Shown here piece by piece: positions 1-12,923 of a stretch of 64,000 nucleotides of DNA; within the stretch, counting starts at the first letter, position 1, and every line of letters starts with the position of its first letter. The notes below the pieces were generated by a model. The model was given only the letters and a program-made list of their open reading frames with translations. It did not search any database and was not told where the DNA came from. The DNA comes from Girardia tigrina (Eukaryota > Platyhelminthes > Tricladida > Dugesiidae): contig MQRK01222231.1 of assembly GCA_001938485.1 (NCBI GenBank), positions 1 through 64,000 of the forward strand. The letters are read 5' to 3'. The position numbers were made by a program, and so were the translations under genes.

Positions 1-693
1 GTTAAAGCATATGCACTAACTCCTTAGTTATTCTCTGGAATTGCTTCACTGCAATTCCATTTTAACGCCGCTGTCTACTAGCGGTCATACATTTTGACAA
101 AAATCTGCTTTCTTCATAACGCTCTTTGCTGCTTAATGCTCCTCACTGGACACGAATGTACCTCAAGCTATATGATTCTATGCATACTGAAAATTATATC
201 TACCCTCAACCAGGCAACTTCCAGCATTACGATAACACTGTGTCGCACTAGATTAACCAGGTCTCCGTACACTGAATACCCGCCTCCGTTCCATCCATCA
301 ACTACACTGTTTCTTCTACTTGCTCTAACTATACAGACAGAACCAACGTCTTCGCTATGATCTATGGTGAAAAAACCTGAGTCGACTATTGTCCTCAATA
401 GCATCTTGGATACATTCGTCAAAATAATTGCCTGTTAAGTGTCGTCACATACATGACCCCACTCGCGAAATAGTTCGAAATTGTTTATTGTTTCTTAAAG
501 GTTTTATTTTCCTTCTATCGTATTAAAATAATTCACTAAAATACTTTATTGTTATTACAAAACTGATTCAAAACTCGATCACAAGAAGTAATAATAAAAT
601 TTAAGTTACAAAATTTATGTGATACTAAAAATTATTTGATTAGTTATCTTTCTTGACAAACAGATATATCTAGTAACTATTCTTTTAATTTAG
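1..693. other. AT-rich non-coding stretch, probably intron
   Basis: No supported gene. Short open frames occur on both strands (94-360 plus, 168-422 minus), but neither has recognisable motifs and they overlap each other. The final part runs into the pyrimidine-rich tract and AG that open the first exon at 694. Since that exon begins in phase 1 with no signal peptide or start codon, this stretch is most likely the end of an intron whose 5' exon lies outside the window. Confidence 0.4.
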
Positions 694-957
694 ATATACC
701 TATAAGTCTTGCGATTCATCCAGACAATACAAAGATTTATATTAATGCGAAACTAATGAATGTTTCTTGCGAAGTTAATCCAAATGAAATAATAAGTCAA
801 AAATTAATTACAAATATTGAGTTCATATTCAATAATTCGACATCAACTTCCATGCATCCACGACTTGTGACAATTTCAGGAACAGATAGAAGCACTATCT
901 GCTTTAAATGCGGAAGTGATCTGGTTCGCCCTGTTATGAAATGTTATGAATTTTTCG
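694..957 (+). CDS. Exon 1 seen: 4-Cys extracellular module (copy 1)
   Basis: Internal exon of a large repeat-domain gene, not a whole gene. The acceptor AG is at 692-693 after TTCTTTTAATTT and the donor GT at 958-959. Both boundaries are phase 1 and the exon is 264 nt, so it can be added or skipped without changing frame. The 88-codon module opens with I-x-P and KIY, then NVSC (Cys 1), an Asn-rich middle with NVS, NNS and NST glycosylation sequons, then ICFKCG (Cys 2 and 3) and MKCYEFFG (Cys 4 and the closing Gly, split by the intron). The same plan recurs in the next six exons. Four cysteines and several sequons point to a secreted or cell-surface protein. I do not recognise the family. An Ig-like or other beta-sandwich fold is possible but not shown. 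Confidence 0.8.
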
Positions 958-1656
958 GTAAAATAATTTTAATTGTTTTGTTTTTTTGGGTTTTTTAGTA
1001 TTTTAAGTTGAATGTATTCTTAATTTTCTACAAGAATTTAAGTACTTTAAATCTAATTTTAAAAACTTTTTATTCAGAATTTAATTTTAACAGCGTCAAA
1101 AGTATTTTTGAAACATTTATTAGTATTAAAATTAGAATCGTCTTCCCAGCAATTCTTAACACCACATTTATTTATTGACATTCTTCGTTGATTAATAAAT
1201 CTCTACTTAATATCTGAATACAAATGGGAAATTACAAAATTATTGAATCAAATACAATATTATTTGTCCGAATTACATGTAATTTAAAATAACTAGTAAA
1301 TCAAAGAAATATTTTTATATCCATTATGTAGAGAGAGCTCTACTTTGTCAACAAAATTTTAATTAAAAAATTATTTAAAAAAAACAATAAAAAATGAAAA
1401 AAAATCTGTTGGCCAAGCATATTTCCGCCTGCATAAAGCATGGATATATAAAAATATTTTTTTGATTAACTAGATAGACTTTAAATCGTTTTACTAGACT
1501 TTATTTTTTGAGTAATATGAACTACTTATAAATCTGGAACTCCAATGGGACCGTTTTTACCAAATTCTGAGACCTTAAAAATTTTTTGATCAAAATTTTA
1601 CATTATCATTTATTGTCATCGAAAATGAGTAAGTGTGCTAAGTTTGGAGAAAATTT

Positions 1657-1768
1657 ATTATATAAAGAAAGCTTTAATCAAATTCTATTTTCAAAATACA
1701 CACATATATATATATATATGTGTGTGTATTTTGAAAATATAATTTGATTAAAGCTTTCTTTATATAAT
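1657..1768. repeat. 112-bp near-perfect palindrome (snap-back)
   Basis: Two arms of about 50 bp read as reverse complements. The outer ends are ATTATATAAAGAAAGC and its complement, and the centre is an (AT)n run flanked by CACACA and TGTGTG. Only a few mismatches are visible. Such a perfect hairpin in otherwise ordinary intron DNA suggests a foldback MITE or a recent inverted duplication. No coding content. Confidence 0.8.
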
Positions 1769-2020
1769 TATTATCATGTTTCGGTGTTTATAAATATCAT
1801 CATCAGCAATATTTGGAAATTTAGCATTTTAATATTTAAATAGTTCAATATTATAATTTTTCTTAATAATTCAATTTTAAAAGGTATATTAAGTTTAAAT
1901 GGAATAATTTTAAAATTATATTATAATTGATCAAAGTATTATTGGGTATTAAGGGCAAAATTATTTTAATTAAAAATTTTAAGTATTGAAATAACCTTAC
2001 TTACCCATTTTGAATGTTAA

Positions 2021-3236
2021 TTGATGGGTTGCAGTGTCTTATTAGTAGAGATTCACAAAACTGTGCTTGGTAAGACATGTGATTTAGCGAAGCGCATCCA
2101 AGATAAAATGATCACCAATACTATGATAGCTATTCACTGTCATACACACCGACTAGCATTAGCTGCAGCAGATTCAACATTTTTTTCAGAAATAGGACAG
2201 CTTTTGTATTATTGCCTCTTTTGTCTTTTCAGATAAGAGTGTCCATCATTATGGATAAATCACTCAGCAATTCGATAAAATTAAAGTGGAGACCGTAATA
2301 TTTTGGGAAGCTATATTTGTCTTTATTTTTCAAATGTACTCGAAGAGCGACAATGGGCACTTTAGGGTTAACCGCTATGTCATCTTGTGAGTGTTTGATA
2401 GTTGCACTATGAGGTTTTTTACTGGATCCAATCTACGGACAGCAAAACTTGCTAAATATTAAATGCTGCTGAGCATCTCTGTAACTAAAATTTAATGAAC
2501 TTGTAAAATGAGATGGTTGAGCTGCAAAGCATCTGTAGATGCAGCACTCAGTGAACTGAATCCCTTACTTCAGTGTCTGGACTACTTCGCTAAAAATTGA
2601 TAGGAGTCCACTGTGGCTAGTTTATTTCGAAAATTGATGAAGATTGAATTCTCGTGTCCACTCCATGATTTGGGAGTTTCTCTGCCACTGTCAATTCTCT
2701 TAAAAAAGAGGACCTCAATTTCGCACAAATTGATCCATCTATGCAGATATGTATTGACAATTTTCGAAAAATGGTGCTGGAACAAAGACAATGACAAAAT
2801 ATGCGAGAATGTTGGCCTAAATACAAAGTGTTTATTCACAACCTTCCAGATACCAATCATGATGAAGAGGAGAGAATGCATACATTAACAACTGCTTACG
2901 CAGAAGTCATGATACAGCAAATTCACAAACGCCTTCCAGAATCTGAGTTATTATGTTCATTCAAAGTCTTTGACCAAGATATAGTCCCGCCTGATGCGAT
3001 TCAGCAAAAGCGATATGAAGAACATGAAATTTTGCACCTTAGTGACAAGTTTGGTTCGTTCCTCCCAGCGATATCAACTGTACAAGCTGAATCGTTTCTC
3101 CTGAGAGAACGTTTACTCATGTCTGAGTTCAAACAGTTTCAAGGTACAGATGATGTATGTCGACAGATCATTCGAAGAAAGATTCATTTATTAGAGAAAG
3201 GAAAAAATAATTTTTTCATTTCTAGTGTACACCTGT
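2021..3236 (+). pseudogene. Broken hAT transposase, ZNF862/KIAA1586-like type
   Basis: Remains of a hAT-superfamily transposase inside intron 1. The segment at about 2021-2236 carries IHCHTHRLALAAADS, matching the C-x-x-H-R-L-A-L-A motif near the insertion domain in ZNF862/KIAA1586-like hAT proteins. The longest open part is 2801-3238 (145 codons, from MRECWPKYKVF), which resembles the region after the helical insertion. Between them the frame is lost by several stops and shifts (roughly 2240-2800), so it cannot make a functional transposase. No terminal inverted repeat or 8-bp duplication could be identified around it. It may be one half of the decayed unit continuing to 5280, or a separate insertion beside it. 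Confidence 0.65.
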
Positions 3237-3299
3237 GACCCCCGTATTTAAAAATAAAAAAAACTCACTAGTTACTTTTTACCCTACGTTACTGCCAAT

Positions 3300-5280
3300 A
3301 AAAAGGCCAAATTATCATTTTTGCTTGAAAAATGAAAGGATTTGTATTTACTTAGTAAATAAAACTCGGTTGCAAGCCATGTAGAAAAGTTGGATATCTT
3401 GGAGTCAAAGCAAAAAAACTGGAATGAATATTAGCAAGGAATAAGTCACTAATGAAATAACATATTCCGGAAAATATAGAAGATAACAGTGTGCGTCACT
3501 TCGAAAAAAATCTTACAACCATAAAGAATCTGCTACACATAAAGCAACAATTAAATTTATTTCTGGAAGATACAAAAAATCTATTGAAAATTTTTTAAGT
3601 CTTTATCAAATGAAAAAAAACAATTACGGAACAGGTTTTTCGCACTGCGTACAATATAGCAAAAGACAATTAATCATTTTATCATTTTGAAGCAGAAATT
3701 GATTTACAGGAACTCAACGGAATCAAAATGTGTCATATTCGATACTCAACAAGTGGGTGTTTTAACATCGTGAATCATAGAAGTGACGACATGAGAAAAA
3801 CTGTCGACGCAAAATTGTTGAATCAAAGAATAAATTTTCTTTAATAAGAGACGAATCAACGACAATAAGTAAAAAAAGTACCCTCATCGTAAATTTCCGA
3901 TGTTACGTCAAATGTGTTGAAATGAATTCACTGATAAATATGTTTTTGGACTTAGTAGAACTTGAAAAAGTACCGGTAGAAGTAGTATTTGATTCCTTAC
4001 CTCAATGTCCTCACTCTTATGGAATAAGAGAAAATTATTTAACCAAATATTTGTTTTCTCTGGCATGAAACGATGCAGCTGTGATGTTAGGTTGTAACAA
4101 TGGAGTCAAAAATTGCAATCTGAATGATTTCCTTCAATTATAGTTTGGTATTGAACTAATCACCGATTAGAATTATCAGTAAATGTTGTTAAGAAAACAT
4201 GATAGATTCAAATCATTTATTGATAAACGTTACGTAATGTATCATACTTCAGCAAAGAATAATAGAGAATTGCATTCTTGTGCAGAATTATTGGGAAATC
4301 AGCTGCTAAAAGTGGAAAGAATATTGAGTACCCGATGGGTTTCATCTAGTTTGCTGAAATTATTGTAGTATGGAATAATTTTTCATCCCTTGTACTTCAC
4401 TTTCTAGAAATTATGAACGACCCTACTAGAGACAAAAATGAGAAATGTACATATGATGGCATGAAAGTAAAAATTACATCCACAGAATTTTTACCGCATT
4501 TATAATTGATGTGTGACACACTCGACGATTTATCAGAACTAAGCTTGGAACTACATGACCGAAGGATGGATCTTTACAGGGCAAATAATAAAATTAAAAG
4601 ACTAGTACAAATTTTTGAAGACAGAAAACATACTCATGGGTTCTATCATATATGCGCTACTGATGTTGTACGTGTTCGCTTTCGTGGAGTAACACTTTAT
4701 GGAAAGCGATCAAGAAAGGATTCTGCCATAGATCCAAGTAAATTTTATACAAAATAGAAAGATTCATTAGAAAGAAGATTGCTTGATAGCAAATTAGATG
4801 AGTTGACGAATGGGTCTCGAGTACGTCGGCATAAAAATATTGATACCCAACTTACATTCGCAGAAGAAGAAATTCGAAACTTTTCACTTAGATTGCAACT
4901 CAATGAAATGAAATGATTCAAGGATATTGTGAATACATCCTCGAAAAGGCATATCCAGGAACACTACTGTATTTGGTAACTACTTTGAATACCATTCCAA
5001 AATCTTCCAGTGAATGCAAACGCTGGTTTTCGCAAATGAATATAATTGCACCCCGCCAAGAACTTCGTTAACGACTAAAACAATATCAGCACTTTTATTC
5101 ATCAAACTTGTCGGACCATATGAGTCTTTGGGCCTTTGAGTCTTTTCGATCCATCAAAATAAGTTGATCTCTGGATATTTAGATGACATCATGTGGCCTC
5201 AGATATGAACAGTAAAAAGAAGAAGTTGAGACGATATATCAGACGAAAATTGGACGAAATTGTGGAATATATTAGTACAA
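3300..5280 (+). pseudogene. Broken hAT transposase, KIAA1586-like, with C-terminal dimerisation remnant
   Basis: A second degenerate hAT coding region on the same strand. Readable patches include a DEST-like segment followed by KKSTLIVNFRCYVKC and MFLDLVELE (about 3850-3970), the pattern around the first catalytic Asp of hAT transposases. Next come an open piece at 4183-4368 containing RILSTRWVSS (the T-R-W motif) and a C-terminal patch at about 4985-5150 with NTIPKSSSECKRWFSQMN, the hAT dimerisation region. At least ten stops or frameshifts separate these patches. It is inactive. Codon use and AT content match the surroundings, so it has been here a long time. Confidence 0.7.
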
Positions 5281-5446
5281 AAACTTGTTTTACTTTTATA
5301 TATGATTATTAATAAATATATTGTGATATATTTTTAATGTATTTTTATTATGAGATGACCATATATATATATATATATTGTACTTTTCGAGACTTATAAT
5401 AAATGAACTACATTTATAAGAAATCTCTATTTTAAAACTGCATTTA

Positions 5447-5592
5447 AAGCGAGGCTGCGGAGTCGGAGTAAAATTGTCCCATTCTGACTCCGACTCAAAC
5501 TCCTATAGTTTTAAAATGTTTAACTCCAACTCCGACTCCGGTTTCTCCAAAAATACCTAAACTCAGACTCCGAACTCCGTAGCCCTGGTTTA
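5447..5592. repeat. GACTCC-rich inverted segment, probable hAT end or MITE
   Basis: About 145 bp built from GACTCC/GGAGTC units. It begins CTGCGGAGTCGGAG and ends ACTCCGTAGCCCTGG, so its two ends are inverted relative to each other (CAGGGCTACGGAGT read inward from the right). Repeats of this kind are known as terminal or subterminal repeats of hAT elements and their MITEs. It sits about 170 bp after the hAT coding fossil ending near 5280, and may be that element's right end or an independent MITE. A short (AT)n run lies at 5360-5378. Confidence 0.55.
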
Positions 5593-5712
5593 ATGTGCTG
5601 GTTATAAAAAATTTTCATTTGGCTTGACAAAAATATATTATATTAATTTTTTAAAATTAATTTTAAATTTTTTATGTTTATAGTTTTTTTTAAGCTTTAC
5701 AAATAATACTAG

Positions 5713-5958
5713 ACATATTTCCAAGGGACACAAAGATCTACTCCCATAATCGCATAATGAACATTACTTGTGTTGTTATACCTGATGTGGTTATAGCTAA
5801 TAATTTAATTACGAATGTTACATTTATTAAAAATAATTCCACAATTACTCCAATATCAGAAAGAGTCATTATTTACGATGGTGTAAATAGAGGTACAATC
5901 TGTTTCACATGTGGTCATCACTTAATTAATCCATTTGAAAGATGTTATGAATTTTATG
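5713..5958 (+). CDS. Exon 2 seen: 4-Cys extracellular module (copy 2)
   Basis: Internal exon, 246 nt (82 codons), phase 1 at both ends. Acceptor AG at 5711-5712 and donor GT at 5959-5960. It is the shortest copy. The module starts DIFPRDTKIY, then NITC (Cys 1), LITNVTF, NNST, then TICFTCGH (Cys 2, Cys 3 and Gly) and RCYEFYG (Cys 4 and split Gly). It is the closest match to copy 1, sharing the LITN-(V/I)-x-F and NNST stretch, which suggests these two exons come from one of the later duplications in the array. Sequons: NIT, NVT, NNS, NST. Confidence 0.85.
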
Positions 5959-6900
5959 GTAAAAGTTTTTACATTTAGCAGAAAAAATGAAGTACTTTAA
6001 TTGATGTTTTGAGTTTTATTTAAGAACTTTAAAACCAATTAAAATTGTTTAATAAAAATAAAATTTATGAAAAATTATAAAAAATTTGTTTTTGAAAGCA
6101 AACATTTAATCCCAGATTATTTCAAATTTTTGCTAATATATGATTATACCATGGATTACAAAATAATCTCTTTGTTTTTATGTAATTTGACAATATGGAA
6201 ATTATCTAAAGATCTCGAAATCACTCAGATATACAATAACAATGATTTAAAGCATTTAGGCGAAGGGATTTGTGTAGCATATATAATTTGTATCAACGAA
6301 CTCGGATTCAGATCGATAATATACGCTACTCGAACTCAGGCTGTAAGGACCAGAAACAATTATTTTTATTCCCCTCTTCCATTGGTATAGTTAAAAAGAA
6401 ATAGTAGAAATAGGTATATAACAACTGTTTGGCAGTCCTAGTGTTAAATTTACGAAATTACGAAAAGATGCGAAATCATTCTAATATCAAAAATTATAAT
6501 ATAAATAATCGTTAAGAACTCTTTTTATTTTCTTTCCTTAAAAAGAAAATAAAGTTTTGCTGTGTCCATTAATCGCTTTGCTGATTTTTTTTAGATATTT
6601 GAAAAGATTTCTCCAAAGAATATCTTTCTGGGATATTCGTGGAAATTCTGTGTGTCGTCATCTTTTTTTCAATATTGTTGTTAACGTTATGTATTTACTA
6701 AGCGGATAGGTAATGGCAAAATATATTTCTTTTAACATATGCCTCTTTCCATTGTCCACTTACAAAAAAAACGTGACTACATCAACAATTCAAAAACATC
6801 ATCGATCTCTTTAATTAAGTTTCAAATTTCCCAGACTATTTAAAAAAATAATCATAACACATTTCGCTAAGAAAACCACATTCATATTCGGAATACTTAT
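5959..6900. other. Intron DNA without an identified gene
   Basis: AT-rich intron sequence after exon 2. It holds one intact plus-strand frame at 6067-6390 (107 codons, MKNYKKFVFESK...), rich in Ile, Tyr and Asn with no motif I recognise. It lacks the Cys pattern of the neighbouring exons and good splice sites in the right phase, so I do not call it a gene. No repeat ends were seen. Confidence 0.4.
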
Positions 6901-9650
6901 CGTTATCCTCAGATAACAGGCGAGCGCTCCTAACTAGAGTCGCTCGTTGGAGTGCATTACTCGTATCTTCTTTCTATTCTGCTGCTGACGTATCTGCCGC
7001 AATCGTTGCATTTGACGTGAGGAGCTTCCACTGGCCTGTTCCATGGCAATGTACAAAACTTGACATTGGAAACAATACACATGCGTCTCGGATTTTTTGT
7101 TATTGTCTCTAAAAGTTTTAATGATTTGAGTATTGTTTTGTTTTTACTCACCGAGGAACTCAAGCAACGCACCACAATTGTACATTGTCGAACTTTCCAT
7201 TCTTTGTGTTGCTTTTTGGCCTCCCCTTTCAGCTTTTTATATTTCGTCTCATTGTCTTTTCTTGCTTTCTTTAGAGTTTAGAGTAATCATCAGACTATTT
7301 CTTTTACAGAGACACAAGACATGTATCTGTGTCTCTGTACCTTTGCCGTACTCTTAGCAGATTGTTTCGTTGCTCGATTTTCTCGGTTTGAAATTAGTTG
7401 GGAGACTATTTCTTAGTGCCTAGTGAAGGAATAGCCCTTCTTCGTTTGTAATGTTGTCAATGTACATGACAACAACACTGACCTTGTTATCTGTAATCGC
7501 ACCTTCACAGATTCCAGCCATCGTTTGCTTGCTCTACTATGTGAATTTTAGTTTTACATACAGAAGATGGAACTGGAAGGAGATTGAGTGGATGTGAGTT
7601 TTAGAATTCAAAACCACCTTCGTATCAGTGTTGATCTTTAAGCCTCTTCCACGTTCATTCGTGGTGAATCTGGCTCACAATCAAATAGAATCGAGATATT
7701 TAATTGAGTTGCGAATCTTTGTCCACCAAGATTTGTATTCGTTCTCTCTGTCGCCTTGATTTAACCACTTTAGGCAATTAGAGTGTCCAGTCTCTATCTG
7801 TTTTGTGGTACTTATCTATAGTTTTGGCTAAATTAATTAATGTTAAGTCCTGATATGTCGAGTCCAAACAATTGAGATTTTGAATATCAATTGCATTTTA
7901 TATTCGTCTCTCACTGACACAAGTTCAAGTCCTCCAAGATCCTTATCTACATACAAGCATTTGTTTGAGGAGTTCTGGAATGTGTCACATATTTGTTTCA
8001 ATAGTCATCGGAGTTCTACATAAAGGCCGCTCTTAAAAATTGACTTTTTCTGTACGTAATGCCGTCATCTTTATCCATTGAAATGTTGGTGTCATAAATA
8101 TTGATGTTCTCAATTGAAGGAGGTACATATAGAATACGTACTTACTATGGTTGAACTTCATCGAAGTCCAAGAGACAATCTCCTTTCCATTGTCGACCAT
8201 TGCTTGTAAGCAATCAGTCGTTTTTTAATCAATGCAAAATCGTAGGCTTAGGCAAGAAAATTTATGTGTCCTGTATCAGTCTCATTACCGAATTTTTCAT
8301 TCTCTTGAAGTGTTTTCAGAACAAGATCGATTTCTATAGTGAATAAAAACATCAAAAAGGGACACCCCTGTCGAAACTCCCGTGTGAATTCTATGTTCTT
8401 AGTTGGGCATTCATTGAATATATACACTGACGTAAAATCTGAGTATAAATTACGTTAAATGGAGCATGAAAATTCGTCAACTCCTTTATGTGACAGTGAG
8501 CCAAATGTGTGTTCAATTGGTATACTTCCAAATTTATCGTCAAATCTAAAAATGCAATGTGGTGATCGTTGTTGTCCTCCAATTGGATGCGCATAACATT
8601 TTTGTGTTCTGCACACCCGTCAGATGGACTAGTCCCCCTTTGGAAAGGATGTTGTTTGTAGTCAGGCGATGTTCAATAGCACCACAAAGACATGAATTAA
8701 TTAGCTTTGCTAAACATTCCATCGAAGCAATCGGTCTCCATGAGCCGATTTCTTTATATTAACCATTTTTGCCTTATTTAGGGATCATCACTGTGAGAAA
8801 TTTATTCCATTCCTTTAGAATAATTCTTCTAGTGGTGATCTTATTTACCAGGTATTCCGTGAACTGGCAGCCCGGGTTGCAGTAATTAATATCCAAATAA
8901 TTTATATTAAAAATTCCTGGACTGGTTTTTTTGTTTCCTTGAGAATTGCAGCCACTTATTCTGGAGATATTTGCCTAAATCTAAAAAATGATCTTGAGTT
9001 AATATTTGGAGATCTGGGCCAATCATTTATTGGTGGGTCTCCAGATTTCAATTCAGCGTATTTAGTTAAATTTTCGATAGATATTTCACCATCCACGTTT
9101 GCATCATTTAATATAAGTTATATAGCTTTTTTGGTTTGATTTTGTAATATTCTCTGAAATTTTTATCTTTCTTATTCCTAATTTTATTAAGTTTTTTACC
9201 AGCGTGAACGTTTTTCGAAGTTTTTGTTCTACTTTTTAGTACATTCTGCTTTTTTGTATATTCTGTGATCTTATGTTCTAATTCCTCAGAACTCAGAAAT
9301 TTGCTTTTTTCAATTAGTTTTGTTATATTATCAAATCTTTGAGTTCTGTCTTCTTTTATTTTGATTTGTTTCTCTCTATTTTTTTATTTTTTATTTGTTT
9401 ATTTGATTTTCTTTTTTTAATATTATACATGAGTTCTCTCACATCAGATTTTGGAGTGCAAATATGATACATATGTCGTATAGCGTTTGCAATCCAGTAT
9501 CCACTCTTTGTGAATTGGTTGGAAGTTGGAAAATCATTTATTTCCATCAATACCGAAAGAGGAAAGTAGACTTTTGTTCAGATTGTCAATTACAATCTTC
9601 TGCTCTTTTTTAAGAGCATTCGTCAGATTGTATAAAGTGGTTGTTTCGTT
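6900..9650 (-). mobile_element. Degenerate non-LTR retrotransposon (LINE), R2-like reverse transcriptase
   Basis: A minus-strand LINE relic. Reading from high to low coordinates there is an RT segment SWRPIASMECLAKLINS (about 8660-8735), resembling the R-P-I-A/T block of R2-like polymerases, then FRQGCPF (about 8355-8380), equivalent to the (V)RQGCPLSP block. Next is INFLA-stop-AYDFALI (about 8240-8270), equivalent to the LAYADD active-site block with both catalytic positions altered. Beyond lies a C-terminal region with YKSWWTKIRNSIKY (about 7710-7750) and a CNDCGR patch near 7000. Frequent stops and shifts break every frame, so it is dead. R2-like is my best reading; another CR1- or NeSL-like clade is possible. 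Neither the 5' end nor the 3' tail is clear. Confidence 0.6.
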
Positions 9651-10532
9651 ATTTGTTGGTACGTGACGTTTGGACGCAGAAATGTTTGGACGCTTGGAAA
9701 TTTTGAAGCGGATATTATATTATTATCAGAAGCTGATATGTTAATTAAAAAATAATTATTTTTGTTTGGATTTTTTCTTAGGAAGAAGGCTTAACAAATT
9801 GAAAGCCTAATCTTTGGTATACATTGTTTATGACTAATTTCACAGAATAATTGACTCACTCTAGCTCATATCAGGCTGTTTCACCACCTGAGTCTCAAAT
9901 AAATGCTCGGATTTGTCATCCATGCTTTTAAAAACAAAATTCACTAGATTTCATTGTATCATTGATTCTTGGTCTGCAATAGTATCTAGATTAAGCTGTA
10001 ACAACCTTTCTTTTACTTCAAAAAAGCTCACCAGTTTTTTGCTCATGTAGCTGATAACCATTCTGCTTCAAATAATGCATTTCCTATCATCATCCGATAT
10101 TTATGATGGTGGATTGATAGGAACTGTGCGGAGACTAGTGTGCTTTATCATTATCAACTTAGGTTGTGTAATACCTGAAAATGATGGACCTTGCCGGTTG
10201 TCTTCAATGTTTGTCACCTCCTAGAACTCATTTTATGCTAAGACGTTGGTAATGTACAAACAAAATGAGAATTTTAAAAAGTAAGATTTATGAATCAATT
10301 TCATTTCCAAACATTTTATTTCAAAAGATTTTATTAATTGTAATTGTACTACCAAGGTTTAACATACATTCTGGAATTAGCCTCTGTAAGAACCATTTAA
10401 TCAACAAAGTTTTCAACAACCAAATTAACGAAATTAGAATCTGGAATTACAATTGAATTTTTAATGTTGTCATTCAGTTTATAAAGGTTACTTAGAGGTG
10501 TTTCTTCCCATATCCAAATAACCAGTAATCAC
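9651..10532. other. Intron DNA without an identified gene
   Basis: AT-rich, with no supported coding region, repeat end or RNA gene. It separates the LINE relic from the LTR-like start at 10533. Confidence 0.35.
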
Positions 10533-12730
10533 TGTGAGGAATATTTTAAATTGTTTGCATGTATTGATGCTGTATGTTGATGTGAGTATGTTGAACATAG
10601 AATGGTGATTCTCCAACCCAGATGGAAATTGGTATTTTTTGTAATTACAATGATTTATTTTTCGGACATAATTAAAATAATAATTTGATAAATTTTTAAA
10701 ATTAACAATTAAAATTACGTTTAATATTTTTTAGAAAAGAAAAACATTTAATTGGATATTAAAAAAATTAATAGAATTTAAATTAAAATCATTTTTAACA
10801 ATTTGATAACATTTTTATTATTTTGAGTTTTTATTAAGAAATTGTAAAAAATTATTATTTTTAATTGATATTTTTAGAAATGAAATATTTTTAAAAGATT
10901 TAGAAAAATTGTAAGAATAATAATGATTAAAAATAGAAATAAGAAAATCAATTAGAACGATGTCAAACGGTGAACGATCTTCCGAGATTTGTAATGACTC
11001 TAAATATGATAATAATAAATATTCAAATGAAAATTGTCTCAATGTTTTTAACACGGTGTCATGCGACCACGCGACACCAATTATCAGAGGACCGGAGACA
11101 TTGGATGGGTCAGATGCAAAATTAGAAGAATTTCTAATAAGCTTTGAGAGATATTCAAAAAATTTTGGATTTTAGGAAAAAAGAACAGCGACATTATTTA
11201 CAGCATTCATGACCTCAGAGGCGATAAGCATATATGAGGAAACATAAAGAGACAAATGGGAGATAAGAATGGGAAGGGCATTCTCTAAAGAGAAAAATAT
11301 CTTGGAGATTATGAAGGAATTTGTAGAGATTAGAATCGGGGAAAAATCCATCAGAAGTATTCAAAAAGATAGAGGAACTAGTGGAGAAACTAGTAGAAAA
11401 AAAACTGGGAAAAAGATTTTTCAGATCTAGAGTACGCTAACGCTATCGAAGATAGATACGTAAAAAGACAAATGACTCTCAGAAATGTCACAAAAGCAGA
11501 AGATATAAAGAATACTCAAGAGAAAAATTTCGAATTTGAGCTGAAAGACAGGAATTTAAGAGCGAATGGAAAATACGCGACAATGGAAAATAAAAAATGG
11601 AAAAATGTAGAATATAGAATTAGAAAACCGAAACAAAGAAACGAAGAGGGAAAGATCGAAGAACCAAGAAGAAATTTTAAAGCGAGAAGGATCACATGTT
11701 GGGCCTGCCATGAGGAAGGCCATGTGAGAGGGAAATGCCAAAATGTTAAATGCAACCATTGTAATAAGAAAGGGCATGTGATAACACAATGTTATGAAAA
11801 TCCAAACAGATTCAGAGAGCGTGAACAATCTGAAAGAGAAGAAACAAGAAATATAAGAAATGACTGAAGAGAACACACAAATACAAGGTACAGAGGTCAG
11901 ATGGGATATATGAATAGAAGAGACCAGGTAGAAAAATTAGAAGACTACGATGAAAAGTGCGAAAAATCTCGGACAGATCAAATAAAAGATGAAGTCTGAC
12001 AAGAAGAGAAAATATTACAAACAAGAGAAATTTCAGAGACGAACATAGAAACGAAGATGCACGAACACAAGAAGAAGTGATCAATGCTCTTCACTAAGAA
12101 ACGAATGTATGTGTATGGTTGACTGTATGAATGATTGTATTTATGATGACGTATGTTGTGTATGGGATGCTGTTGAAAATATTCCTCATGAATTATGTAT
12201 ATTAGATCATGAAAACGAAATACCCAATGAGAAATGTGACTGTATGATCCCAAGAAAAGATGAAGAATTTGATATATATAATGAAAATATCAAAGTTTAA
12301 AATAGAATACCAAGAACTGAAATGAAGACCTAGTGTAGAATTTCAATTAAAGAATATAAAAATACGATGTCTATTCGATGCGGGAGCACGGGTCAACGTA
12401 ATTAAATTACACATACTCAAAATATTAAATATGTCAAAATAAAGAAGGCAAAAGATGTGCACACTGTGCTAACGAAACTTGTAAACTACGGAATAGTACA
12501 ACTAAAGATTAAGATTGAAAGAATACAGAAAACAGTGGACTTTTTCGTGGTAAAAGATTTGCAACCCGAAATGTTTGCAGGAATGGATTTACTAAAAAAA
12601 TCCGCATAAAACTAAAGAAAGAACCAAGATACAAAGAAGGAGTGTTAATAATGCGCGATAATTTAACTGACGGTGATAATATACCCGGGTACCTAATAAC
12701 CGACATTTTGTATTTGGTTTGGTAAAAATT
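10533..12730 (+). mobile_element. Ty3/Gypsy-type retrotransposon fossil (LTR, gag and protease parts only)
   Basis: An incomplete, broken LTR element. It begins with TGTGAGGAATATTTTAAAT, a start shared (allowing changes) with LTRs at 27600 (minus), 60694 and 62400. A gag-like region starts at about 10960 and includes two CCHC zinc knuckles at about 11690-11800 (CWACHEEGHVRGKC and the next). A retropepsin-like part with FDAGA is near 12370 and GMDLL near 12580. No reverse transcriptase, RNase H or integrase is seen, so it is truncated at its 3' side. Several coding breaks are present. It looks old. Confidence 0.7.
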
Positions 12731-12923
12731 ATTCTTTTTTATTTTCATTTAGATTAATATAACTTATAATATCATATCTTCATGACACCAAGGAAGGACA
12801 TGGGTAGAACTGTAGAAGTTTCTTCTCTCGAAAGATAAATTTGTATATAATTTTATAGATAATTACATAAAATTATTTAAATTTTTGTTATATGTTTATT
12901 ATTTTTAAAAATAATTTTCTAAG

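Noticed and set aside
94-422. Overlapping open frames on both strands at the left edge
   Set aside because: No motifs, mutual overlap, and no splice sites fitting the downstream gene. Chance frames are more likely.
6067-6390. 107-codon frame as an extra exon of the repeat gene
   Set aside because: It lacks the Cys plan, and no phase-1 acceptor or donor pair encloses it.
11516-12253. Three minus-strand open frames opposite the Gypsy gag region
   Set aside because: They are reverse-complement shadows of an A/G-rich coding strand (Phe/Leu/Ser-rich translations) and carry no domain.
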